Of a stretch of DNA of 64,000 bases, positions 17,343 through 25,557 are shown piece after piece. How positions within the stretch are numbered: the first letter of the stretch is position 1; each line of letters begins with the position of its first letter. The stretch is from Ga0077527 sp964486865 (lineage in GTDB: Bacteria; Pseudomonadota; Gammaproteobacteria; Burkholderiales; SG8-41). Under the pieces are notes generated by a model. The model saw nothing but the letters and a program-made list of their open reading frames with translations. It was not told the DNA's origin and did not search any database. The translations under genes and the position numbers were made by a program. Location: assembly GCA_964486865.1 (NCBI GenBank), contig CAZAOZ010000005.1, positions 1 through 64,000 on the forward strand. Reading direction: 5' to 3'.

Positions 17343-18443
17343 TCAAAACCGGATGTGCGCCGACGCATTGAGGCTGTTGCGTGCCCCGCGCCAGTTGTCG
17401 ATGTGGAATTTGGTAAACGGCAAACCGGTCAGCTCGAAAAACCGCGGCCAGCCAATGCGCTCCACCCAGTCGCCGACACGCTCCCAGTCCCGCGCATCTT
17501 TCTTGTAGGTATAGAGGATCTTTTTCACCACCGCAGCAACTTCGGGCCAGCGCGGCGGGTTGTTGGGAAGGCCGGCGGCCACCAGTTTCTGGAACATCGG
17601 CTTGGAGCGGGCGTTGGAATTCTTGCCCCCCACCCAGATGGCAAGCTTCGAGTGTTCCGGGTCGTTGATCTGCATCGGCGGGCACGGCGGATAGCAGGCG
17701 CCGCAGCATATGCATTTTTTCTCGTCCACTTCGAGCGAGGGCTTGCCGTTCACGATCGCCGGGCGGATCGCCGCCACCGGACAGCGCGCCACCACCGAGG
17801 GGCGTTCACACACGTTCGCCACCAGGTCGTGGTTGATTTTCGGCGGCTTGGTGTGCTGTATGTTGATCGCGATGTCGCCCTGGCCGCCGCAGTTGATCTG
17901 GCAGCACGAGGTGGTGATATGCACGCGGTTGGGCATTTCCTCCTTGATGAACTCCGCGTGGAGTTCGTCCATCAGGGACTTCACCACGCCCGAGGCGTCG
18001 GTGCCGGGGATGTCGCAGTGCAACCAGCCCTGCGTGTGCGAAATCATGGTTACCGAGTTGCCGGTGCCGCCGACCGGATAACCCGCGTCGTTGATGGCCT
18101 GGATCAGCGGGCCGACCTTCTCCCACTTGGAAACCATGATTTCCATGTTTGAACGGATGGTGAAGCGCACGTAGCCTTCGCCGTACTTGTCGATGATGTC
18201 GCACAGCAGGTTGATCTCGTAGGGTCCGAGCTGGCGCTGGGTGCCGACGCGCACCGTCCAGATTTCATCCCCCGAATAGGCCACGTGGTGCAGCACCCCG
18301 GGGCGCGGCCGGTCGTGGTATTTCCAGTTGCCGAAATTCTTGATCATCAGCGGGTGCATGAACTGCATGCCGTCGGGACACCCGCTCTCGATCGGTGCAC
18401 GCATCTGCTTCTTTTCCACCGCCGGGGCTGTTTGCTGAACCAT
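17343..18443 (-). CDS. dsrB: Reverse dissimilatory sulfite reductase, beta subunit
   Basis: 366 residues. Siroheme/[4Fe-4S] ligand cysteines appear in TTSCCQINCGGQGD and in ARCPVAA, and a ferredoxin insert CICCGACYPPCPPM follows. With DsrA it forms the cytoplasmic enzyme that oxidises DsrC-bound sulfur to sulfite. A strong AGGAGG precedes ATG 18443, 12 bp after the dsrA stop. Confidence 0.97.
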   Translation of the reverse strand: MVQQTAPAVEKKQMRAPIESGCPDGMQFMHPLMIKNFGNWKYHDRPRPGVLHHVAYSGDEIWTVRVGTQRQLGPYEINLLCDIIDKYGEGYVRFTIRSNMEIMVSKWEKVGPLIQAINDAGYPVGGTGNSVTMISHTQGWLHCDIPGTDASGVVKSLMDELHAEFIKEEMPNRVHITTSCCQINCGGQGDIAINIQHTKPPKINHDLVANVCERPSVVARCPVAAIRPAIVNGKPSLEVDEKKCICCGACYPPCPPMQINDPEHSKLAIWVGGKNSNARSKPMFQKLVAAGLPNNPPRWPEVAAVVKKILYTYKKDARDWERVGDWVERIGWPRFFELTGLPFTKFHIDNWRGARNSLNASAHIRF

Positions 18444-18455
18444 TGCTGTCTCCTC

Positions 18456-19766
18456 CTAGACGGACGCCTGTTGCTTGCCTTGGCGATCGATCCACTTTTG
18501 CGCTTCCTGATCCCAATCGTCCAGGCGCACGTAGGAACTGGTGCGCGGATGGCTGATCATGTTGGGATCGACCTCGATGCCGATGCCTTCCAGGAAATTG
18601 GCAAGGCCGATGCGCTCGATCATCTCGCCGCAGCGCTCGTGCTCCAGGCCGTTCTCCGCCCAGAAATCGACCACCGTGGCAGCAAGCTCGCGCAGCTTTT
18701 CGTAATCCTCGTCGGTATCCATTTTCATGAACGGCACGATCACTGTGCCCATGGTGTCGCCGATCTTGAGGGTGCGCTTGCCGCCGATCAGGAGCGTGAT
18801 GCCGCGATCCTTGCCGGGCTTGAGCGCCTTGGTCATGACATTGATGCAATGCATGCACCGCACGCAGCTTTTGTTGTCGACATCGAGCGTGTCGTCGTCG
18901 TTGAGGGACAGCGCCTTGGTCGGACAGCGCGCGATCACGTTGTCGATCGTGTACTTGCGGCCATGGCCCTCGATGTATGTTTTGACTTCCTTCTGATCGA
19001 CCTGCATGTCGTCACGCCAGGTGCCGATCACGGCGAAGTCCGCGCGCTGAATCGAGTTCATGCAGTCGTTCGGGCAGCCCGAGACCTTGAACTTGAACTT
19101 GTACGGCAGCGCCGGGCGGTGCATGTCGTCGATGAAATTGTTGACCAGCGTGCGGTGTATGCGGTGCTCGTTCGTGCACGACTGCTCGCAGCGAGCAGCG
19201 CCCACGCACGACATGGCGGTGCGCACGCACGGACCCGCGCCACCCAGATCAAAACCGTACTCGTTGATCTCGTCGAAAAAATGCTGGGTGTTCTCGGTCG
19301 TGGTACCGATGAACATGATGTTGCCGGTCTGGCCGTGAAACGCGATCAGCCCGGAACCCCATTTGCTCCAGGAGTCCGAAAGCCGGCGCAGCAGCTTGGT
19401 GGTGTAGTGGTTGCCGGCGGGAGGCTGCACACGCAGCGTGTGAAACTCCTTGGATTCCGGAAACATGCCCGCGACTTCCGAGAAGCGCGGGATGATGCCG
19501 CCGCCGTAGCCGAATACCGACACCGTGCCGCCTTTCCAGTATCCCAGGCGCGTCTTGTACGAGTGCTCGAGCTGGCCGAGCAGATCCACCATCATGTTGT
19601 TGTCGTGCGCCAGGCGCTTCAGCCCGGTGACGAAACTCGGCCACGGCCCGGCTTCGAGCTGGTCGAGCATGGGCGTGGGGTGAAACGGCTTGGTGGATTT
19701 CTTTTCCTTCGGCATATAGGTGCTGTGCCGTTCGGGATTCTTGGGCGGTTTCTGCACTTCGGACAT
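18456..19766 (-). CDS. dsrA: Reverse dissimilatory sulfite reductase, alpha subunit
   Basis: 436 residues. Siroheme-cluster cysteines are in CVGAARCEQSC and SGCPNDC, and the ferredoxin domain shows CVRCMHC. The start at 19766 is chosen over a longer frame because AGGAGG lies eight bases before it and MSEVQKPPKNPERH resembles known DsrA N-termini. First gene of the long minus-strand unit running to cysG; a 275-bp AT-rich divergent region lies upstream. Confidence 0.97.
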   Translation of the reverse strand: MSEVQKPPKNPERHSTYMPKEKKSTKPFHPTPMLDQLEAGPWPSFVTGLKRLAHDNNMMVDLLGQLEHSYKTRLGYWKGGTVSVFGYGGGIIPRFSEVAGMFPESKEFHTLRVQPPAGNHYTTKLLRRLSDSWSKWGSGLIAFHGQTGNIMFIGTTTENTQHFFDEINEYGFDLGGAGPCVRTAMSCVGAARCEQSCTNEHRIHRTLVNNFIDDMHRPALPYKFKFKVSGCPNDCMNSIQRADFAVIGTWRDDMQVDQKEVKTYIEGHGRKYTIDNVIARCPTKALSLNDDDTLDVDNKSCVRCMHCINVMTKALKPGKDRGITLLIGGKRTLKIGDTMGTVIVPFMKMDTDEDYEKLRELAATVVDFWAENGLEHERCGEMIERIGLANFLEGIGIEVDPNMISHPRTSSYVRLDDWDQEAQKWIDRQGKQQASV

Positions 19767-20041
19767 GGGTAGAACCTCCTGAAGCATGCGAGAAGCATCA
19801 ACAACATGAAACAACCCGCGCAGTGTAACGATGGACATTTGCCCTCCGTCAGAGATCATTGGGGATAGCCGGGCAGGCGTTACCCCTCCCTTTGGAGATA
19901 TGCCATGCACTGGCGTTAATAACAATATCAATATAATCAATATGTTATATAAAGTTACCGCTTATACCTTAGCTGCAAGGCCGCAGTTCTATTGATGCCA
20001 ACTATGCGCTACGTTCTGCCTGCGCAATCCGGCCAAACTTT
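19767..20041. promoter_or_regulatory. Divergent control region, dsrA versus the oxygenase/Cas6-like operon
   Basis: 275 bp with no convincing gene. Bases 19917-19962 are strikingly AT-rich for this genome and contain a direct repeat ATCAATATAATCAATAT and TTATATAA. Promoters for both directions should lie here, but no pair of -35/-10 elements stands out clearly. AGGAGG at the dsrA end is its ribosome-binding site. Confidence 0.6.
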
Positions 20042-20953
20042 TTGAGCACTGCCTTGCCAGACGTTTTCGATTACCCGTTGACGCCAGACCACACGCTGGC
20101 ATACCCGCGCTGGCGCGAGCGCAAACTTGCGCGTTATCCGCGCCGCGCCGAAGACCTGATCGTCGAGGTGCGTGATCCGGGCAACCTCAGCGACAGCGAG
20201 ATCGAAGAAATCCGGCGCGTATGCCGCGCGGCAAACATGGCGGTCTATGCCAGTTCACACGCCGGCGTGGCCGACAAGGGCATGCTGCGCCGCCTGGGCG
20301 CGCGCCTGGGCCTCACCCGTCTGCATGCCAATCCGCTCGCTGATGAGGATGGCATCAGCTCACTCGAGGCCGTGCCGGAAAAATCGGCTTTGGGCTTTAT
20401 TCCCTACTCAAACCAGCGCCTGCTGTGGCACACCGATGGTTACTACAACGCCCCGGACCAGCGCATCCAGGCATTTATCCTGCATTGCGTGCGGCCCGCC
20501 GCCACGGGCGGCGAGAACCGTCTGCTGGATCCGGAGATCGCCTATATCCTGCTGCACGATGCCAACCCCGATTTTGTGACAGCGCTCTCGGCGCCCCGGG
20601 CGATGACCATTCCCGCCCATGCCCCGGATGGCGTCGAACTGAGGCCGGCACAGACCGGCCCGGTATTTTCAGTCAGCGCCGGCGCGCTGCATATGCGCTA
20701 CACCGCACGCACCCGCAGCATCGAATGGCAGCCAGACGATACGACGCGCGCCGCGGTGCAATTTCTCAATCGTATTCTCGACGCCGGCTCGCCGTATGCA
20801 TTCTCATTGCGCCTGGCCGGCGGCCAGGGTCTGATCTGCAACAACGTGTTGCACAACCGCAGCGCCTACACCGACGACCCGGCGCCGGGCGCGGGACGGC
20901 TCGTCTATCGCGCCCGGTATCTGGATCGCATCGCCGGGAGTGCCGCGTCCTGA
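20042..20953 (+). CDS. TauD/TfdA-like Fe(II)/2-oxoglutarate oxygenase
   Basis: 303 residues. The facial triad is visible: H130-x-D132 in LLWHTDGYYN and a distal His near 271 in NNVLHNRSAY, with Arg residues downstream for 2-oxoglutarate. The family hydroxylates small acids such as taurine or sulfonates, but this member is diverged and its substrate is unknown. The start is a TTG at 20042 with only a weak ribosome-binding site; no earlier ATG is available. First gene of a four-gene operon divergent from dsrA, suggesting a role linked to sulfur oxidation. Confidence 0.8.
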   Translation: MSTALPDVFDYPLTPDHTLAYPRWRERKLARYPRRAEDLIVEVRDPGNLSDSEIEEIRRVCRAANMAVYASSHAGVADKGMLRRLGARLGLTRLHANPLADEDGISSLEAVPEKSALGFIPYSNQRLLWHTDGYYNAPDQRIQAFILHCVRPAATGGENRLLDPEIAYILLHDANPDFVTALSAPRAMTIPAHAPDGVELRPAQTGPVFSVSAGALHMRYTARTRSIEWQPDDTTRAAVQFLNRILDAGSPYAFSLRLAGGQGLICNNVLHNRSAYTDDPAPGAGRLVYRARYLDRIAGSAAS

Positions 20954-20988
20954 CGCGCCATCCCGTTCACGAAAAAGACTGCCATCCC

Positions 20989-21714
20989 ATGAAAAAATAC
21001 ATTCCCCTCAAATTCATCAAGGAAGACCCTGCCGTCGGCAATGCTGACAGCAGCGAGGACGCCAAAGAATCGACCGGCATGCTGAAGCGCCTGGTCTCCG
21101 ACCTGCGCGATCAGCTCGCTGCACTCTCGCCCGACGCTGAAACGCTGCGCCGCGCCGACCTGCTGCTGCAACTCGGCCGCGCCCTCGTGCGGCTCGAAAA
21201 TCGGCCGGAGGCCTGGACCGCGGCACGCGAAGCCTTCGACCGCTACCTGCCCGAGCAGGCCTGGGAAGGCGCGGCACAGGCCTGCGACATCCTGTTCCTC
21301 TCTGATCAGCCGCAGTCGCTCGCCGCGCTCGGCCAGGGCATCTGGCTTGCCGTCACCTACCCGGTCGATCCGGAATTGAGCGTCGCGCTGCTGCAGCACG
21401 TGGTCGATGAGACGCCGCCCGACGCCGACGGCGCGGCAGTCGCCGCAGTCACGGCGTACTACCTCGTCGATCTGCGCGCCCAGGGACCGCAGCGCGAAGA
21501 CCTGCTCATCTACACCAACCAGTTGCTCGCCACGGTGGCGCGACGGCACAGCAATGTCGAAGGCCAGGAAGACTTCAACCGCTGGATCGAAGATATGGAG
21601 CTGAACGATCCGGGGCTGTTCCTGCCGCGCTTGCGCAATATCGTCGATGTGCTGGTGCAGGACGAGTGGTGGTTCGATCGCGATGCCCTGCAAGCCGCAC
21701 TGCCGGCGCATTAA
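20989..21714 (+). CDS. Unknown helical (TPR-like) protein of the dsr-divergent operon
   Basis: 241 residues. I do not recognise a named family. The sequence is almost entirely helical, with repeats of Ala/Leu-rich segments (for example ADLLLQLGRALVRLENRPEA) reminiscent of tetratricopeptide repeats, and an acidic N-terminal tail. No cysteine-based active site, signal peptide or membrane segment is evident. The ATG at 20989 follows the oxygenase by 35 bp, and 9 bp separate its stop from the Cas6-like gene, so it is co-transcribed. A scaffold or adaptor role is only a guess. Confidence 0.75.
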   Translation: MKKYIPLKFIKEDPAVGNADSSEDAKESTGMLKRLVSDLRDQLAALSPDAETLRRADLLLQLGRALVRLENRPEAWTAAREAFDRYLPEQAWEGAAQACDILFLSDQPQSLAALGQGIWLAVTYPVDPELSVALLQHVVDETPPDADGAAVAAVTAYYLVDLRAQGPQREDLLIYTNQLLATVARRHSNVEGQEDFNRWIEDMELNDPGLFLPRLRNIVDVLVQDEWWFDRDALQAALPAH

Positions 21715-21723
21715 AAGACTGCA

Positions 21724-22416
21724 ATGATTCAAGAAGAAGAGCTTGCTGCCCGATTACCGGCAGCCGCAGAAACAACAGGCGATATCGTGGATGCGGTATA
21801 CGCCATCTCCTGCCGCAGCCTGCCGGTCGATCACGCCTGGGCGCTGTCTCAGGCAATCCAGGCCGCGCTGCCCTGGTTCTCGACCGATCTCCATGGCGGA
21901 CTGCATATCATTCGCGCCGCCGAATCCGGCAGCGGCTGGATGCGCCCGGAAGGCCCGCACACGCTGCTGCATCTGTCGCAGCGCACCCGGCTCGTGCTGC
22001 GTTTGCCCAGGCATCGCCTGGACGCCGCCGCGGCACTGCTGGGCCGGACCCTGGACATCACCGGTCACGCGTTGCGCGTGGACCGACTCACGGTGCGGCC
22101 GCTGTCGCGGATCACCACGCTGATTTCGCACTGCGTCCTGCTGTCCGACTGCGACAGTGAAGCCGATTTCCGGCAGGCCGCCGCCGCTCGACTCGACGCG
22201 CTCGGCATCCGGCCCGGAGAAATGCTGTGCGGCCTGATGACCATGATCGCGACACCGGAGAGTACGCTGCAAACCCGCAGCCTGATGCTCGCCGGCCTGA
22301 CGCGGGAGCAATCCTTGCTGCTGCAGCAGCAAGGCCTGGGCAGCGGACGCAAGCTCGGCTGCGGCCTGTTCATTCCCCACAAGGATATCGGCGACCTGCG
22401 TGCCAGGTCTGATTAA
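21724..22416 (+). CDS. Cas6/Cmx6-like RAMP-fold protein
   Basis: 230 residues. It shows the pattern I associate with Cas6/Cmx6-type proteins: an N-terminal strand then LPVDHAWALSQAI and LPWF, a central LVLRLPRHRLDAAAALLG and LDITGHALRV, and a C-terminal glycine-rich stretch GLGSGRKLGCGLF. In CRISPR systems Cas6 cuts repeat RNA. No CRISPR array, cas gene or repeat cluster is visible in the window, and the neighbours concern sulfur. It may bind RNA in another role. The alternative is a distant ferredoxin-like fold protein without RNA activity. Confidence 0.68.
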   Translation: MIQEEELAARLPAAAETTGDIVDAVYAISCRSLPVDHAWALSQAIQAALPWFSTDLHGGLHIIRAAESGSGWMRPEGPHTLLHLSQRTRLVLRLPRHRLDAAAALLGRTLDITGHALRVDRLTVRPLSRITTLISHCVLLSDCDSEADFRQAAAARLDALGIRPGEMLCGLMTMIATPESTLQTRSLMLAGLTREQSLLLQQQGLGSGRKLGCGLFIPHKDIGDLRARSD

Positions 22417-22447
22417 CCACGTTGAATTAACCACAGGAGAGGAGACC

Positions 22448-22789
22448 ATGGAATACGCAGTAAAAGGCAGGATGCTTGAAGCAACCGAAAACGGCTACCT
22501 GGCATCGCCGGACGACTGGGACAGGGACGTCGCGGAGGCCATCGCAGCAGCGGAGGGAATCACTCTCACCCAGGACCACTGGGACTTGATCGAATACCTG
22601 CGCGACGCCTATCTCAACCACAACGGTGAGCAGCCGAACAACCGCGCCATCCTCAAGACCATGCAGGAAAAATGGGCCGGTCGCAAAGTGGACAATAAAA
22701 CCCTGTTCGATCTCTTCCCGGGCAACCCTTCGAAGCAGGCAGGCAAGATTGCCGGATTGCCGGAGAGCATGCGCAAGGGCGGGTACTGA
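22448..22789 (+). CDS. DsrC/TusE-family protein with no cysteines
   Basis: 113 residues with the DsrC signature (ENGYLASPDDWDRDVAEAI and DLFPGNPSKQAGKIAGLP). Both conserved cysteine positions are lost: QAC has become QAG, and the tail ends ESMRKGGY. It cannot carry sulfur, so a regulatory or protein-binding role is likely. Proteins of this kind have been called RspA-like. ATG 22448 follows AGGAGAGGAG; an upstream ATG at 22400 lacks such a site and overlaps the Cas6-like gene. Confidence 0.9.
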   Translation: MEYAVKGRMLEATENGYLASPDDWDRDVAEAIAAAEGITLTQDHWDLIEYLRDAYLNHNGEQPNNRAILKTMQEKWAGRKVDNKTLFDLFPGNPSKQAGKIAGLPESMRKGGY

Positions 22790-22823
22790 CCGGCACCAGG
22801 CGCAAAGCGCGCCTGTCAGTCCA

Positions 22824-23138
22824 TCATTCGTAGTGCTTGTGCTGGGAGCGCCGCGCGCCGCTGCGTTGCACCACGCCGCCGCGCACCGTGTAGGGCGGAA
22901 CGAGTTCGAAGCTGCCGTACTGCGGGTTGAGGGGTTTCAGGAAACGGCGCTCGCCATCGATGACGAGCTGGCGGAAAAAAACGTCCCCCGCGTATTCGAC
23001 AACGACGTACGAGCCGTCACGCGGCGCATGGCCGGGATCAATGATGATCACGCAGCCGTCCGGGAACTCGGGTTCCATGCTGTCGCCCATTACGCGCAAG
23101 GCATAAGGCTCCAGCGTACTGCAGCCGTTCAGCGCCAT
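22824..23138 (-). CDS. S24/LexA-like peptidase-fold protein, HTH-less
   Basis: 104 residues, only the C-terminal fold of LexA/UmuD proteins. The catalytic-type Ser is in VMGDSMEPEFPDGC. The Lys expected in the strand equivalent to VKKL of UmuD appears to be Arg (DVFFRQL), so self-cleavage may be lost. There is no DNA-binding domain. It follows the next gene by 5 bp and is probably co-transcribed with it. Function unknown. Confidence 0.75.
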   Translation of the reverse strand: MALNGCSTLEPYALRVMGDSMEPEFPDGCVIIIDPGHAPRDGSYVVVEYAGDVFFRQLVIDGERRFLKPLNPQYGSFELVPPYTVRGGVVQRSGARRSQHKHYE

Positions 23139-23143
23139 CCTGC

Positions 23144-23440
23144 TTATTCCTGGGACTGCCCGCCGGAGGGCTTGGTCTTGTGAAAGCGGATCACCTGGCT
23201 TCCGGGCACGGATTCATCGGTGAAACGCGGGCGTTTCTCCGCAGTCCGCCCCGCGGCCTGGGCGAGTTCACGCTCGCGCGCACTGACCAGCGCGAGGCAC
23301 TGACGCAGATCCTCGATCGTCCCGTCCGACAGCGGGTGACGCATGCCATGCGGCGTGGCCGTGTCCCTGACGACATTGGCAAGGGTCAGCTTCACCGCCT
23401 GCAGGACGCGCTCCTCCACGGAAAGTTCCCGGTCATTCAT
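23144..23440 (-). CDS. Small protein of unknown function
   Basis: 98 residues, helical and charged, with Arg-rich stretches (LVSARERELAQAAGR) and no recognisable motif, membrane segment or signal. The ATG at 23440 is preferred over a GTG nine bases upstream because GAGG lies eight bases before it. It precedes the S24-like gene by 5 bp. Confidence 0.65.
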   Translation of the reverse strand: MNDRELSVEERVLQAVKLTLANVVRDTATPHGMRHPLSDGTIEDLRQCLALVSARERELAQAAGRTAEKRPRFTDESVPGSQVIRFHKTKPSGGQSQE

Positions 23441-23511
23441 CGTGCGCACCTCAAAGGTTCGTCCATGGGCGAATCAGGCCTTGATGATCCTGCTGTTGAT
23501 GCCGGTCCGGC

Positions 23512-24111
23512 TCACGCAAAACAGATCCACGTAGTGGCGATGTACTTGACGCCTTTTTCCAGCGTGACACCGCGATGGACGTGAGTCCAGAACGGCGGAA
23601 ACAGGGCCAGCTTGCCCTGCACCGGCCGGATCGAGACGCCTTGCAGCGGAAATTCCGTTTCGCCGCCCGGTCCCGGCACATCGTTAAGGTACCAGATCGC
23701 GACCAACTGGCGCTCGCTGAACACCCCCGGGCCCGCGTCCACATGCCAATGGTAATACTCTCCGGGCAGAGTGCGCTGCAGGTTATAGCCGATATCCTTG
23801 AAGGAGTTGGCGGCAAAAAACGGGAACTCGCGCGCCAGTTCGTTGAACGTCGCCACGAGCTGCTGTGACAGGGTTTGATCGATGTCGCGCCAGTCTTCCC
23901 GCCCGCTGATGCGCAAGTCGGTCGAGCGCTTCACCTCCGGCGCCTCCTCGCCCGCCTGGCCGACGCGGCCGGGATACTGCTGATCGACGCTGGCCTCGAA
24001 GCGCCGGATTGCCTCGCGGCACACGTCGGCCGGGAGCGCCTGCGCCACCTCGTAGATGAAGCTGAGAGGCTTGATCTCGCTGATGCGGATACGTTCGCCG
24101 AAAACCGTCAT
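23512..24111 (-). CDS. 2-oxoglutarate/Fe(II) oxygenase (prolyl-hydroxylase-like)
   Basis: 199 residues. The iron site is H123-x-D125 in YYHWHVDAGPG, with a distal His at 179 in THVHRGVTLEKG and a Lys near 189 for the co-substrate. The layout matches the P4H/PKHD family that hydroxylates protein or small-molecule targets. It is unrelated to the TauD-like enzyme at 20042. It lies 5 bp downstream of the next unknown gene in a minus-strand group. Target unknown. Confidence 0.88.
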   Translation of the reverse strand: MTVFGERIRISEIKPLSFIYEVAQALPADVCREAIRRFEASVDQQYPGRVGQAGEEAPEVKRSTDLRISGREDWRDIDQTLSQQLVATFNELAREFPFFAANSFKDIGYNLQRTLPGEYYHWHVDAGPGVFSERQLVAIWYLNDVPGPGGETEFPLQGVSIRPVQGKLALFPPFWTHVHRGVTLEKGVKYIATTWICFA

Positions 24112-24116
24112 GTCAA

Positions 24117-24440
24117 TCAGGCATAAAGCACTTCGGTATTCTGCATCTCGCCCGCAGCGTCGATATCCACCCCGATCGCGCCGGGCATATGCAACGCGAT
24201 GTACCCCGCCATCAGCATGGCCGTGGTTTGATTGTTCTGGGTGATGCTGGTAAGCAGCCTGTCGGCGACGATCTGGCAGCGCTGCAACCGGTCCGGCCGG
24301 GCCACGAACTCCCGGCTCATCTGCCAGCCTTTATCCATGTCGCGGTCCAGCTTGGCGTGAAACTCGGCAGCCCCCTGCAGAAACTGCTCCGGCACTTCCA
24401 CCGCATACTCCTGCTCGCCGATGATGACCTTGAATCGCAT
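24117..24440 (-). CDS. Unknown conserved-looking small protein
   Basis: 107 residues starting MRFKVIIGEQEYAVEVPEQF, with one internal hydrophobic stretch (AMLMAGYIALHM). No named family recognised. AGGG precedes the ATG at 24440. It is 5 bp upstream of the 2OG oxygenase gene and 23 bp downstream of the Sel1-repeat gene, so the three are probably one operon. Confidence 0.7.
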   Translation of the reverse strand: MRFKVIIGEQEYAVEVPEQFLQGAAEFHAKLDRDMDKGWQMSREFVARPDRLQRCQIVADRLLTSITQNNQTTAMLMAGYIALHMPGAIGVDIDAAGEMQNTEVLYA

Positions 24441-24463
24441 ATCACATCCCTGAAAGTACCGGG

Positions 24464-24904
24464 CTACGAAGTGGCGGAGTCCTTCTCGGCCAGCGCGCGC
24501 CATCTGGCGGCCTCGACGGCGTCACGCTCGACACCTACGCCCTTTTCGTACATCATCGCCAGCGTCGCCTGCGAGCCCGCCAGCCCCTGATCGGCTGCCA
24601 GCCTGAACCATTTGGCGGCCTCCACGGGATCCGCCCTGGCACACTCCCCCTGGAAGTACATGAATCCCAAACCGTGCTGGGCGATGGCAAAACCCTGGTC
24701 GGCGGCCGCGCGCATCCATTTCACGGCATTGGCGCAGTTTTTCACCACGCCCAGTCCGACCTGCGCCATGACCGCGACGCGGTACTGCGCCCGCGGATCA
24801 CCCTGTTCGGCAAGCGGCTGCAGCAGTTGCATCGCCCTGGAGAACTCCTTGGCCTCGAAGGCGGCAATGCCGCTGGCAATTTCCATATCCAATCCTGACA
24901 TCAT
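24464..24904 (-). CDS. Sel1-repeat protein
   Basis: 146 residues with three Sel1-like repeats (for example AQHGLGFMYFQGEC and SQATLAMMYEKGVGVERD). These form helical scaffolds for protein-protein contacts. No signal peptide is present. The start is uncertain among three nearby ATGs at 24904, 24901 and 24886; AGGAGG lies directly before the first two. It heads a minus-strand group that includes the 2OG oxygenase. Confidence 0.85.
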   Translation of the reverse strand: MMSGLDMEIASGIAAFEAKEFSRAMQLLQPLAEQGDPRAQYRVAVMAQVGLGVVKNCANAVKWMRAAADQGFAIAQHGLGFMYFQGECARADPVEAAKWFRLAADQGLAGSQATLAMMYEKGVGVERDAVEAARWRALAEKDSATS

Positions 24905-24960
24905 TCCCTCCTGCAGTTATAGTACCAGCAATCCTGTCCGTCGAGATTTAAAACCCAGCC

Positions 24961-25548
24961 ATGGCCATCATCAGCAGCCGTCCTTCTATAGCGCTCGCCA
25001 AGACGCGCTGGCGCAATAAGGGTGCGCGCACGATCGCCGAACGTGCCGGCGTGATCGGCGCCAACGTGTGGAAAATCGCGACCGGGATTTTCCAGCACAT
25101 GGAAAAAGAAGGCTTCCGTTTCGGCTCCGATCAGCAGGTGATGACGGTGCTGGGTGAATTCATCACCTTCCTCGTGCAGCTCGTCGATCGCGCGGTGTAC
25201 GGAAAACTGGGCGAGTCCGACCGGGCTGCGCTCATCCATGCGATCGCCGAACACCTGGCGACGACCGTGGCCAACAATCAGCTCGACCTCCGCGGCCCCG
25301 GAGAATACCGCAAGCCCTTCATCGACCTGCTCAATGCCCGCTCCGAGGAATACTCCCGGTTCGAATACTCCGGCGGCGAGCCCGGATATCCCTGCCTGAG
25401 CTTTTTTGCGGCCAAAGTGTCCGAAGCCATGGCGGTCACCGACAACAAATGGGTGATCGAGCAGATGATGGACATTGAAGCACCGGAGATGGTGCGACTC
25501 ATGGCCAAACTGGTGCACGATACGACGACGGATATTGCGCCGGGTTAG
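24961..25548 (+). CDS. Conserved-looking protein of unknown function
   Basis: 195 residues, soluble, mostly helical. It begins MAIISSRPSIALAKTRW and has a lone C in PGYPCLSF. No motif I can name. It is divergent from the Sel1 gene across 56 bp and convergent with the next gene. Confidence 0.7.
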   Translation: MAIISSRPSIALAKTRWRNKGARTIAERAGVIGANVWKIATGIFQHMEKEGFRFGSDQQVMTVLGEFITFLVQLVDRAVYGKLGESDRAALIHAIAEHLATTVANNQLDLRGPGEYRKPFIDLLNARSEEYSRFEYSGGEPGYPCLSFFAAKVSEAMAVTDNKWVIEQMMDIEAPEMVRLMAKLVHDTTTDIAPG

Positions 25549-25557
25549 CGCGCCGGT

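Noticed and set aside
19925..19945. FNR-type site in the dsr promoter region
   Set aside because: The half-sites (TTGAT on the minus strand) are in direct, not inverted, orientation, so they do not fit the FNR consensus.
21724..22416. A CRISPR-Cas locus
   Set aside because: Only the Cas6-like gene is present. No array of regular repeats and no other cas gene was found in the window.
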